64,000 bases of DNA, from the NCBI GenBank assembly GCA_030704615.1, contig CM060732.1, forward strand, positions 6,758,001 through 6,822,000. Direction: 5' to 3'. The notes beneath the pieces were generated by a model. It worked only from the letters and a program-made list of their open reading frames with translations. It was not told where the DNA came from and did no database searches. Positions 33,702-44,113 of the stretch are shown piece after piece. The DNA comes from Takakia lepidozioides (lineage: Eukaryota > Streptophyta > Takakiopsida > Takakiales > Takakiaceae). The first letter of the stretch is position 1. Each line of letters begins with the position of its first letter. The position numbers were made by a program, and so were the translations under genes.

Positions 33702-33839
33702 GATGGGTGATCAGTGCACGTAAAGATGAAGGTGTGTAACGTACGTTAAAAAAACGGACGAAAACAGCAAGTTCACATCGGATATTTGGTGCCTGAATTG
33801 TAATGTACAACCACTTGGGGTACAATAAATCAGGCCTTC

Positions 33840-35420
33840 CCATGAATTTCGGCACCGAAATCTGGATGAACATCTCTGTCATGTAACAGCTTTGGAAGCC
33901 AAGGGATGAATTCTGGCAACAGAAATCGTAATTTGTTTACCTCATAAAACTGACTAAGCACCCAACGGATGGATTTCGGTGCCGAAATTCGGATGAACTT
34001 CTTCTTCATTAAATTGTATCTGCACATATGGGTTGAATTTAGATGCCAAAATACGGATAAATGTGTTCCTGATTACAGTCGTGATTGACCCGGAAGTCCT
34101 TTCTGTTTTTATTTTTCTTTGCGACAGATGAACTTTGGCGCCGAATCTCATCCAAGTACTCCCTTTTAATTTCCCTTTTTCTTCGAGAGCAATGAATTTC
34201 GGCGCCGAAATCAAACCAAAATCCTCTCGATTTTTTTTTTTCCTTCGCGAGCATTGAATTTCGGCGCCGAAATTCATTCCAAGTCCAGGAGATATTTTTT
34301 ATTTTCCTTCGCGAGCAATGAATTTCGGCGTCGAAATTCATACGAAGTCCTCCAGAATTTTTTTTTTCCTTCGCGAGCAATGAATTTCGGCGCCGAAATT
34401 CAGACGACTTCATCCCTCCAAATTCTTTTCAGGGTTTTAGCGGCGGATTTCGGCGCCGAAATTCATCCAATGCCTTCCCTCCAATATTTATTTTTCTTTG
34501 AAATGGATCAATTTCGGCGCCGAAATTCATCCTTACTGTCCGCAATGAGTAACTCTAATATTACATTTTCTATGCGACGGATGAATTTCGGCGCCGAAAT
34601 TCGTCCAAACCCCGGCACTTACTTTTTGGTTTTGGATGATAATTTTCCGTAAATCTTTGGAAATACCCCGTTCCGACGAATATAACAGGAATATTCTGCA
34701 TTTAATGGAGAAATCGGCATATTAAACCACTTCTGTCAAAATTAATTGCATTTTAGCCGTTTTTTTTTCGTTTGAAACCGACAGTATCCATGAAGTGGTC
34801 TTTTTCGCACGGGACGTTGCCGCACATAAAGTATAATTTCGGCGCCGAAATTATAGTTAAATGTCCAGAAATGGCAAGTCCAACAGTCATGGACAGCATC
34901 CGTCAGGGGCAATGATGGCGGCAAAGCATAGCATCGTGCAGATTTAATCTTCGCTCTGGATGAATTTCGGCGCCGAAATATGGATGATTTCACCTCGTCT
35001 ACGCGCGGACGCTCATATTCGTAATGAATTGCGGCGCCGAAATATGGATGGAATGTGCCGAAGTGCAGCCGTTTCCGTTGTCCCGGAATTGATTCCGGCT
35101 CCGATATCCCACCGACAGGTTGCTCATGACGAATGAGGACTTGCGAAGCGATGAATTTCGGCGCCGAAATATGGATGATTTCACCTCGTCTACGCGTGGA
35201 CGGACATATTCGTAATGAATTTCGGCGCCGAAATATGGATGAAATGTGCCGAAGTGCAGCCGTTTCCGTTGTCCCGGAATTAATTCCGGCTCCGATATCC
35301 CACCGACAGGTTTGCTCATGACGAATGAGGACTTGGAAAGCGATGAATTGCGGCGCCGAAATTTGTAAGTTTGTGTATGAAAGCACTTGAATAGGATGAA
35401 TTTCGGCGCCGAAATTCATC
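33840..35420. repeat. central palindrome array of element C, 63-64-bp period
   Basis: Palindromes AATTTCGGCGCCGAAATT centre at about 33853, 33980, 34044, 34139, 34203, 34265, 34329, 34391, 34454, 34518, 34592, 34843, 34971, 35035, 35162, 35226, 35354 and 35407. Intervals are mostly 62-64 or 127-128 bases, that is one or two steps of about 63.5. Most cores are GGCGCC, with a few GGTGCC or GGCACC. Two longer blocks at about 34970-35095 and 35155-35290 are tandem duplicates. The array fills the divergent region between the transposase and the ParB-methyltransferase gene, the same position as the 53-bp array of element A. Confidence 0.92.
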
Positions 35421-35824
35421 CGTCCGCTGATGAAACGTACCGACCTGACTGTTGAATGTCATATGCAGGCGATTTTCATGGCGGTTGGGTTTCATGATGT
35501 GCGGATATTTCATTCAATGCCGGCTGCTCCGGGAACCGCATCCGGTGAACGGAACGTATTTCGGTGCCGCAATTCGGATAAACCGTCATACACTGGTGGC
35601 TGGAACTGGCACGCGTCGTGTTCCAGTCGACTTCATCCGTGCGAACGTGTCAGGGGTCACAATCTCTTCATCACCCATACGGCAGAAAGTGGTGGACGGT
35701 GGCAACGCTTCGGGAGACGTGGCTGCTTACGCATCTGCTCGTGCATAGTGGTTGCATGTTCCACCGCTTCGCTCTCTCGCTCCTTGCCCTTCTGCAGTGA
35801 CGTTCTCCTGCGTTTCCTCTCCTT
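35421..35824. promoter_or_regulatory. leader region of the ParB-methyltransferase gene in element C
   Basis: Holds one further palindrome with mixed arms (TTTCGGTGCCGCAATT near 35563). From about 35715 it is nearly identical to 19387 onward in element B. No coding sequence is supported and no core promoter motif is clear. Confidence 0.35.
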
Positions 35825-38800
35825 ATGCGGCATAGTGGTAGCATAGAGTTTGTGGAAGGTCAGGCGACTCCGGCAAAGAGGAGGACGCGGGATTTTGGGA
35901 AGCCGCCGACGACACGACTTAAGCTCCGTCTCATGCATGAAATGCAGACGTCGTTATCCGGAGACTCGGATCGCCCACCAGTGAGAGATTCGTGCTTCGC
36001 GGATGTGAAGCACTCCATACGCAATATTCCTTTGACACCTTTGTTTTGGCGTGCAGTGTCTCATGTTTTCCTGTTTGTTTGACATGGGAGCTGGGGAGGG
36101 ATCGCAGGGGGGCGAGGCAACACAGTCAACTTTGGATACTCCTGCCCGGGTGCTGCGCTCACAAGGTGGAAGTGCATCGAGGCAGACGAGTCCTCATTCA
36201 ACACCTCAGATATCGCCTCCGAAAAGCCCACCTAGAGTTCGGAAGCCGAGAAAGCAGAAGGAGCCCATGGCTTCGCCAGTAAAACCCCTAGGGAGACTGG
36301 AAGCGGAGGTATTGGGTTTGCAGTCAATTTCAGAAAACACAGATGCGGTGGAGGCCGCTGGAGATGTGGGAGTCGGATCTGCAGAAGGGCGGCCCATTCA
36401 ACTGACAGAAGGAGAGGACGATAACGTGGTACGACTTGGCGACGATCAGAACCTGCTGGATCTTGCGGAGGAGCAAAACCTCCAGGACAGTACACAGGCT
36501 GGTGAGAGGGGTGAGGGAAGTGACAGAGGTGATACAAGTAAGAAACTGGTGGCGGGTATGCTCATGAGCGCACGAGACATGAACATAGCAGCAAACAGGT
36601 TGCTGGCAGAGACTCATAGCAACATAGGCCGCGTTTTGGGCTCCATGGTGTATCCCGAGAACCTTAAAGTTCCTTTGTGTCGCATGGTAAGCCTTCCAGT
36701 TGTAAGGCAAGCACTGCCAGGGGATATCGATCGACTGAAGCACAACTTCAGAGAAGGGTACAGACGGGGGTCGGCAGCATTCTACGTTTCCATTGAGAAT
36801 GACCAGGGTGTCACAAGGGGCCCCACTGCAGAGGAGCTTCAGAATTGGGGCCCCACTGGCACACTGTTAATGCCGAGTTTGAAGCCTATTGAAGACTAAT
36901 CCCACATTCGCACACATGGAAGGGAAGATGTTCTTCGTTTGGGACGGGAACCACAGGATGCTTGCCTGGACAGAGTACATTGCTGAAATGCATCCGCAAG
37001 ATATCAGTTGGCATTACATGGTGGACTGCATTGTCGTGAAGGTGGACGTCAGGGACAGAGGACTGTTGAAGGGTGCCATGGCGGATATAAATCTGTAAGT
37101 ATACAATTACATCCTTGTGTACTGCCTATTGCGGCGCCGAAATAGGCAATGTTCACCACTGTCATGCACTCTATGAACTGGAAATTGGATTGCTGTGCCG
37201 AAATCATATTTTCATGTTGTTTTTTTCTCCATGGCAGGGTAACAGAGAGGGCCTTCGTGGAAACTCATCTGGCACATACGCTCTACAGAGTGCAAGAAGT
37301 GGGGACAGCTCCGCTGACGGACTTCCAAAAGTCCCTCGATCCCGAGCTGTACAGGAAGTCCCTAGCGAAAGCAGATCGCACCTGGTACCGACCAACACTG
37401 GACGCCATGGTGGAGATCCTCTATTCGGTGAGGTTCATCTCAAATTTCAGTATCAATTTAATGTTATTTGTTGCAGGGATCCGTGGCCTGACTATATCTG
37501 CTGGGTATGGGAATGCAGACGAACATCAGGGATGACTTGGCCTATGCCAAAAGGCAGTTCTTTGAGAATGATGCCCCCAACAAGGCGGACGCGTCGATAG
37601 AGAGTCATATTGTGCAGGCAGGGAAGCAATCCCGGACCAAGTACAGGTCCAAACTTGTTAAGCAAGTTGCAATCGCTGACCCTGGTCTTGGTGCCGAGTT
37701 CCTGGCGGAGATAGGACTGCATTACTCCAGACCCATGAAACCGGAAATGTCCATGGAGAAACTTCATCACATCGCAGTGTCCTGTGTTGAGCCGGCGGAG
37801 AAGGTAAGCATGTGTTTATTCTTGTTTTGTGACTTCTCGCGATTCTTATGTTGGAGCTCTTGTCTGACCGATGTGAGGTGGCTGCAGACGAGGTGGCTGC
37901 GAATCTGGAACGGCCATACAAACACGAAGCTGCTGTACCACTTTCCCATCGAGCCAACAGACGACAAAATGAACGACTGGCTCAATGTCATGACTTGGTG
38001 GCATCAGGTATAATTTTCTCCTATTCTGTGTTGGACATCGTCGCAATTTCAAAATCATGAATGTTTTGGAAACCTGCCATGATGCAGGTACTGACCCACG
38101 CCCAGGAGCAATTGGACTGCAACACCACCACTTTCAAGTTACAGATCGACTGGACGAAGCCTGAGACAATGGAGAACTACGTGCAGTCGTGGCGAGGGCG
38201 CTTCGCAAACCTCTTTTTCAGAGAAATTGCAAAGGCAAGACGCAGCGTATACATCGAAGAGCAGGAGGGTGCCGACAAAGCGGCAATGCGTGTCCTGTTC
38301 AGGTAATCTGCTGACAATGCATCCCCCTATTTGCAGTTTAGATGATTTGGTTAAGCAGCGATGGATATTGCGGCGCCGAAATATACCTCTGCAAGATGTG
38401 AGTTCTGGGTAATTGGGGCACGGTCCACTCCGTATTTCGGTGCCGAAATACCTTGTGCATTGACAACTTCCACTTGCATGATGCATCGGTAGAATGATTT
38501 TTGTTGAACTGCCTCGTGATTGCAGGTACATAAACTTTGCACTCATTCCGTCCGGAGCCATTCAAAGGGTTCCACCATTCTTCCTGGCGTGGAGGACACC
38601 TGGAGGTCGTGGAACGATGTACACAGAAGTAATGGCGAAGGAGTGGCATGCCGAGCATTTGGTAAACTGCCCCTGGTATGTGGATCTCCCAAGTGGGACC
38701 GTTGACCTCTCGGAGGTTAACTTGAAGAAGGAAGCGAATGCCAGGGCTATGAAGGCGCAATCGGATCCCCAACCAGAGGACGCGGAAAGACTGAAAGCAG

Positions 38801-40375
38801 AGGAGGCAGCCAAGCAGAAAGCACTGAGAAAGTCAGCCAAGGCGGCAGCGTTGGCGAAGGAGCAGATGGAGAAGCAGGCAGCTGAGCAGCCCAAGGACAG
38901 GAAGAAAAGAACGCGCAAACAGGGGCAAGAGACGAAGACCCCCACACCCAAGAAGAAGAAGCAGCAAAACAGTCAGCCAGATGAGGAGGATTCGACGACG
39001 ATTTCCAGCAGGAAAACACCCAGGGGGCCACACCTCGTCCGAAAATTCACAAGGGCCAGCGCTCCGGGGGGTCGGCTGCAAAGAGATCACTATACGAGGA
39101 TGCACCTGGCAGACCCTACCGTGCGGTGCAGATTGCGGGCAGGGAAGTCCTCAAAACACCCACAATTGTGGAGTGTGTTAATGAAAATTTCCTAACTGCT
39201 CTGACCAGAAGGCTGGAGATAACGAGTTTGAGGAAGGCGATCGAGGCCCACCAGGGGAAGGGGAAGAGGAAGGCCACTGGCAATGATATGGAGGACACTC
39301 CTGGCTACACAAAGATGATGGAGTATTTTGTGGCGATGAGCCACGGCAAAAAGAGCACAGTCGGGGGCAGGGCGGTGAAAGCCTCCATCGACATGATCCT
39401 TGTGGATATCCCGGATGGGCAGGAGATACTGGGGCTGGGCTCAGTTCCCTGGTGGAACAAGTACGACGAACGATACTGGAGCCACACATTCGGGTTCGCA
39501 GCCAACATGTTGGACGACGTTGGCTGTGTTGTTGTGCTAGCAGCCGATGGAGAAGTCACTGAGAATGATATCAAAGTATGGACGGGGAGAAGTGCAGCAC
39601 CCATCCTGAAAAAGATCTGGACTTGCATCAACACGCAGGGTCTTCTCAACGATGGCCAGAAGGTATGCTGTGGTTCTCCTCTGCTATGTCAATTTCTTGG
39701 CCAAAATTGCCCCTGTACATGTAGGCCACCTCTGACGTTTTCATTTCCTTCTCTGCAGACTCTTATCTTTCAGGCATTTTGCTTCGTGAAGGAACATTCG
39801 AAATTCAAATTACGTGAAGCAGGAAGACTTGTTGATTCCACAGTTGATCCACTGGAGTATAACGTCCTGTTCAACCATGTGGGAGAGAAGGACATTCTTT
39901 GTGATTTGTCGGGCAAGCCATGGAGGTATGGCAGGACCAGGAGTCCTGCATTCATCCAGACGCTCATGGAAACGTGTACGGATGTTGAAGGCAGGGTCCT
40001 TGACGTCACTGCAAATACAGGTGAGAACGTTAATTGAATGCGGCACCGAAATTGACACCATTTCCGTTTCTGTATGTTTGCTTGTGCGAGGAAGCGACTC
40101 ATTCTTGAGTTTGGCTGTGGTTGTCGTATGAATTCGCAGGTGCCTGTATGTGGGCGGGAAGGATGTCGAACCGATTTGTGTTCTCATTTGAGGGGGATAC
40201 GGCCTTGTACGATTACAATTTGGCGGGCCTTCAGCGTCTGCCTCCGACTGAGGATCCCAAAAACGCAGAAGAGGACGTGGAAGGAGAGGAGGAAGATGAA
40301 GAGGAGGAAGTCCGGGAAATTCGTTCGATGCAGGGGCGCCCGAAGCCGCTTCCCCCAATGCCTGTCTTCGAGTGA
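35825..40375 (+). CDS. ParB-like / permuted amino-methyltransferase gene, copy 2 (element C, frameshifted)
   Basis: Nine exons: 35825-35980, 36057-37094, 37238-37427, 37519-37803, 37888-38007, 38088-38302, 38526-39662, 39759-40020, 40140-40375. The N-terminus is basic, then Ser/Pro-rich; a ParB-like domain follows (VPLCRMVSLPVV, FFVWDGNHRMLAW), then helical exons, a Lys/Ala-rich linker and a methyltransferase fold in beta-class order. Motif IV is DMILVDIPDG, where active enzymes have DPPY. Next come MLDDVGCVVVLAADG, the motif X/I pair SPAFIQTLMETC and GRVLDVTANTGACMWAGR, and motif II-like FVFSFEGD. The fold would bind S-adenosylmethionine and DNA. One-base losses near 36855 and 36886 and a frame change near 38985 break the frame, so this copy is damaged or the assembly has errors. 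The exon structure matches copy 1. ParB/methyltransferase fusions are known in bacteria and phages; the role here is inferred. Confidence 0.7.
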
Positions 40376-40416
40376 GTTGCACCATAGTAAGTGTATTGGT
40401 TTCGGTTGTAGGGACC

Positions 40417-40989
40417 ATGCAACCTGCCGATGATTCCCTGTTTGAATTCTCTAATGTACTTCATTCTATGTTTGTGCGTACACTCAGCCTTGCAGAGTCG
40501 TCCGACGAGGAGAAGCTGGGAGACTTGCTCGAATCGGACCCTGTTGCAGAGGAGGAGACAGAATCGCATCGGCCATTCTTTGCCAGAAAATCGTTTCTCG
40601 CGAGTCCCCAGAAGCCCTTTTTTCTACCAGCGTATGCAGACACGGCTGCCAAAGAAGCCATCAGGAGGGAGGATAGGCCTACTCGGTTAGAGCAATTGAC
40701 ATACGGGAATGAGCAGAGAATTATAATGAGGCGTGAGGCCAAACATAGAATTGTGAAAGGCAGAGTAGGGAAGTTCGTAATAGAATCCGCGTCCGAGAGC
40801 GAGGGGAATGTCGAGGAGACTTCCGCACCCAGGTGGACAGTTCCGGCTGGTGAGGATGGTATTTTTGAGGGGAGGGCTTCTCAGAGTAACAGCGGTAGCG
40901 GCAGTGCAGGTTCGGAGGCAGGTGGAAGGCAGCCATCCTTGCATGAGGGCGGGGATGCATCGGACAGTGATAGCGGATCCTCACCATAG
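40417..40989 (+). CDS. acidic ORF4 of element C
   Basis: Open frame of 190 codons from ATG at 40417. No known domain. It is acidic with Ser-Asp-Glu clusters (SLAESSDEEKLGDLLESD; ASDSDSGSSP at the end), a Phe/Pro patch (HRPFFARKSFLASPQKPFFL) and a short basic segment (RREAKHRIVKGRVGKF). The element B copy at 20841-21413 differs at only a few residues, with no stops, which hints at recent function. It follows the methyltransferase stop by 41 bases. Acidic tails of this kind are common in chromatin or nuclear adaptor proteins, but no function can be assigned. Confidence 0.55.
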   Translation: MQPADDSLFEFSNVLHSMFVRTLSLAESSDEEKLGDLLESDPVAEEETESHRPFFARKSFLASPQKPFFLPAYADTAAKEAIRREDRPTRLEQLTYGNEQRIIMRREAKHRIVKGRVGKFVIESASESEGNVEETSAPRWTVPAGEDGIFEGRASQSNSGSGSAGSEAGGRQPSLHEGGDASDSDSGSSP

Positions 40990-41679
40990 CAAAGTCTCAT
41001 TTGGATCCTTTTGTTGTACAGTTCTGAAACACTTAATGAATATATTGACGATTTGAAAAATCATTGTGTTCAGACTGCTTGTCCATTCCCTACATTTCTT
41101 CCGCCAACCAAAATCTATAATAAAAGCAGAAGAGACGCAAACTTCAGTGAAGAACCCTACAAGTAATTTATGCACACCATCGACCCGGGAACTTGAAGCC
41201 ATGAAAACCCTGCCGTTTCTAACATTCCTATTGGGAAATTTGGCGCCGAAATAGCCCAGTTTGCGCCTTCGTTATATGGGCCTCAAAAATTCCACGGATG
41301 AATTACTGCACCAAAATATTGCGATGGAAGCCTTCAGCACAAGGCACTTCACCACATTCCACTTGGGTATTTCGGCGCCGAAATTGCCCGTTCTGCGCCA
41401 TTAAATACCGCACTATATCACATTTTAAGAGGTAATTTCGGTGCCGAAATACCCCGGTGGATGTCTTCAAAACACCATTTTAGCACACTGCTCTTGGGAA
41501 TAACGGCGCCGAAATTCCTCATTCCGCATCCTGGACCAGGAGAAACAGACCCTATTACCGAGGTAAGAGGACATAACACCGTCAATAAAGGCAGGAAATT
41601 CCAATTCCGCGGATGTCCGCTCATGAGCTCATAGGCTCATAGGCTCATGGGCTCATGCGCTCATGAAATAGTAAACCTC
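40990..41679. repeat. right palindromes and right terminus of element C
   Basis: Non-coding. Palindromes with TTTGGCGCCGAAA or TTTCGGCGCCGAAA cores centre at about 41244, 41376, 41442 and 41507 (steps of 132, 66 and 65). Five GCTCAT(G/A) motifs follow at 41619-41666 and the terminal repeat ends at 41679. The region is nearly identical to 21414-22105 of element B. Confidence 0.85.
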
Positions 41680-41688
41680 ACTTGTCGG
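41680..41688. repeat. right 9-bp target site duplication of element C
   Basis: ACTTGTCGG, identical to 28129-28137. Immediately to the right the minus-strand integrase frame continues (GKTPLVPTS). Confidence 0.93.
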
Positions 41689-43613
41689 CACCAGAGGTGT
41701 TTTTCCATAGACCAACACAAAAGGGGAAACTCCAATCACGGAGTGTTCTGTGGTTATTATCAGACAAGAAACTCTGCCGCGTCTAAGTGGTTCCATCCAG
41801 TCTGATTGGTCTGCCGACACGTAATTCCCGCAAGAATTGCTCACTACGGAATTCATTCTTCCAGTTTGGCCGTCCGTCGTAGGTCGGAAGGCGGTGCTCA
41901 TCTTCAGCCTCGTCCCCATCTTCTTCAAAGTGCTCTCCAGAATTTACTCGTAAACTTTGGGTCCGCGGTCCGAGACAATATCCTTCGGGACTCCATGATG
42001 CTTTAAGACGTGGGCGAAGTAAGTCGCCCTGTCTCCTGCGCAGTAGCCGTCTCGTTGGTGGGGATGAAATGGCATTTAACGAACACTCTACACCAACCAT
42101 GATTGCATCGAATCCTTTTGAAAGCGCATAGCAGTCATGGAAATCCATCGAGACGCTTTCCAAGTCCCCTCTGGAATCGGCAAGGGTTTGTAACAGCCCC
42201 GCTTGCTTTTATACTCGCTCAGGTTTTGTTGGCATGTGGTGCATGTCTTTACATACTCCTCTGCCTCCTCCCTCAGTTTGGGCCAGAAATACTCTTTCTT
42301 CAAGAGTGCCGCAGTGCGCTTGGCTCCACCGTGCCCCGCAAGCGGGCTATCATGGCATTCTCTCAAGAGACTATCCCTGATCCCTCCCTTTGGCACATAG
42401 AGACGTTTTTGCTTATACAGGAGCATCCGTTTTGGCAAGTGGAACTGCGATTTAACCCCATTCTCAAGTTCTGCATCACGCACTTTGCCAGCTCATTCCT
42501 TCCGCAAGCTTCCGGATCTTCCTTTGGAGCGCCGTCTCGCCCTTGTACACCAACAAGAGCTGCTCTTTCTACTAAAGCATCGGCCACCACACATGTCCCG
42601 TCCCGGTTTGTACTGGATATCCACGTCGAACACTGCCAAAGTATCTTGCCACCTAAGTTGTTTTGGGGACAACTTGGGCTGCGTGGCAAAATACTTCACC
42701 GTGACATGTCCGTGAACACCTCACTGGGTTGGAACCAACATAGTGGCGCCAGAGTTCAAGGCAATGACCACCGCCTTCATCTCTTTTTCGTGCGTCGGCC
42801 ACCGTCGCTCCACTTCATTCAGTTTCTTACTTTCGTAAGCCACGGACGTCCATCCTGCATAAGTACACACCCCCATTGCGAAGTCCGATGCATCTGTATG
42901 AATCTCAACGGACGATCGAACTCCGGGATTTTTAAGACTGGAGCTTCCGTCATCCGCTGCTTCAATTCAGCAAAAGCTTGGCCACAAAATGTGTTCCATA
43001 CCCAGACTTTGGGATTTACACAGATGTCCGACAGCGGCCCCGCGATCTTGGCGAAATTTCTCACATACTTCCGGTAATAGGAGGCGAGTCCTAGGAAGGA
43101 TCGCACTCCCGGGACCGAAGTCGGAGGCTCTCCAGTCCAAGATCGCCCTCACCTTTCTGTCATCCATTTTGAATCCCATCCTGTGTAATCACGTGCCCAA
43201 GAACTCCACTTTTTGTGACCACCGAATTTCGCACTTTGAAGCTTTGGGCATACAGCTTCCCTTCTCGCAATTTTTTGAACACCCTTTTGAGGTGCTCCAG
43301 GTGCTCCTCCTTTGTTTTCGAGTACACCAAGATGTCGTCGATGTACACATAACAAAGTCATCCAACCACTCCTGAAAAGGCTGTTCATCAGCGTGCTAAA
43401 TGTCGCTGGTGCATGGTGAGCCCAAAAGGCATCACCAAGAACTCATATGACCATACCTTGTCCTGCACGCGGTCTTCTCCTCATCTCCTTCCGCCACCCC
43501 CGAATTTGGTGATAGCCGGAGCGCAAGTCGATCGGCTGAAAATACTTCGTCCTAGCCAACCGATTGGAAGGGTCGTCGATCCTTGGCAAAAGGGTACCGG
43601 TTTTGATAGTCAC
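41680..43613 (-). pseudogene. chromovirus pol: reverse transcriptase, RNase H, integrase
   Basis: Upstream part of the pol gene whose end is at 27529-28128. On the minus strand from 43613: reverse transcriptase with MYIDDILVYSKTKEEHLEHL (the Y-x-D-D box) and GHVITQDG; the RT connection and RNase H start (FLGLASYYRKYVRNFAKIAG, FDRPLRFIQM); the RNase H end (RWQDTLAVFDVDIQYKPGRD); the integrase zinc finger (LRECHDSPLAGHGGAKRTAA, YVKTCTTCQQN, an HHCC pattern); and a shifted integrase core (SVSMDFH, FRPTTDGQTGRMN, VLVYGKTPLVPTS). Several frameshifts between blocks make it inactive. The 5' part of the element is lost in the gap. Gag and protease of this family are not seen. Confidence 0.85.
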
Positions 43614-44113
43614 NNNNNNNNNNNNNNNNNNNNNNNNNNNNNNNNNNNNNNNNNNNNNNNNNNNNNNNNNNNNNNNNNNNNNNNNNNNNNNNNNNNNNNN
43701 NNNNNNNNNNNNNNNNNNNNNNNNNNNNNNNNNNNNNNNNNNNNNNNNNNNNNNNNNNNNNNNNNNNNNNNNNNNNNNNNNNNNNNNNNNNNNNNNNNNN
43801 NNNNNNNNNNNNNNNNNNNNNNNNNNNNNNNNNNNNNNNNNNNNNNNNNNNNNNNNNNNNNNNNNNNNNNNNNNNNNNNNNNNNNNNNNNNNNNNNNNNN
43901 NNNNNNNNNNNNNNNNNNNNNNNNNNNNNNNNNNNNNNNNNNNNNNNNNNNNNNNNNNNNNNNNNNNNNNNNNNNNNNNNNNNNNNNNNNNNNNNNNNNN
44001 NNNNNNNNNNNNNNNNNNNNNNNNNNNNNNNNNNNNNNNNNNNNNNNNNNNNNNNNNNNNNNNNNNNNNNNNNNNNNNNNNNNNNNNNNNNNNNNNNNNN
44101 NNNNNNNNNNNNN
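43614..44113. other. assembly gap, 500 N
   Basis: Exactly 500 unknown bases, a conventional placeholder. The left flank is chromovirus reverse transcriptase and the right flank is reverse transcriptase of a different gypsy family (G1), so at least one family boundary is hidden here. Confidence 0.99.

Larger units (their letters stand above)
28138..41679. mobile_element. 13.5-kb MULE-type transposon with ParB-like/methyltransferase gene (element C)
   Basis: Complete element bounded by the 9-bp duplication. Ends are imperfect inverted repeats: GGGGGTTGCTATTCCATGAG at the left and GAGGTTTACTATTTCATGAG (minus strand) at the right, 16 of 20 identical. Subterminal GCTCATG/CTCATGAG repeats crowd both ends. 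Content from left: terminal palindrome array, ORF3 (+), transposase (-), central palindrome array, ParB-methyltransferase (+), ORF4 (+), right palindromes. ORF3, the transposase and ORF4 are open; the ParB-methyltransferase gene shows at least three small frameshifts. It inserted into a chromovirus integrase gene. Confidence 0.92.

Noticed and set aside
28138-41679. Giant virus or Polinton/Maverick insertion
   Set aside because: No DNA polymerase B, capsid, packaging ATPase or retroviral-type integrase gene within the element; ends and 9-bp duplication fit MULE transposition.
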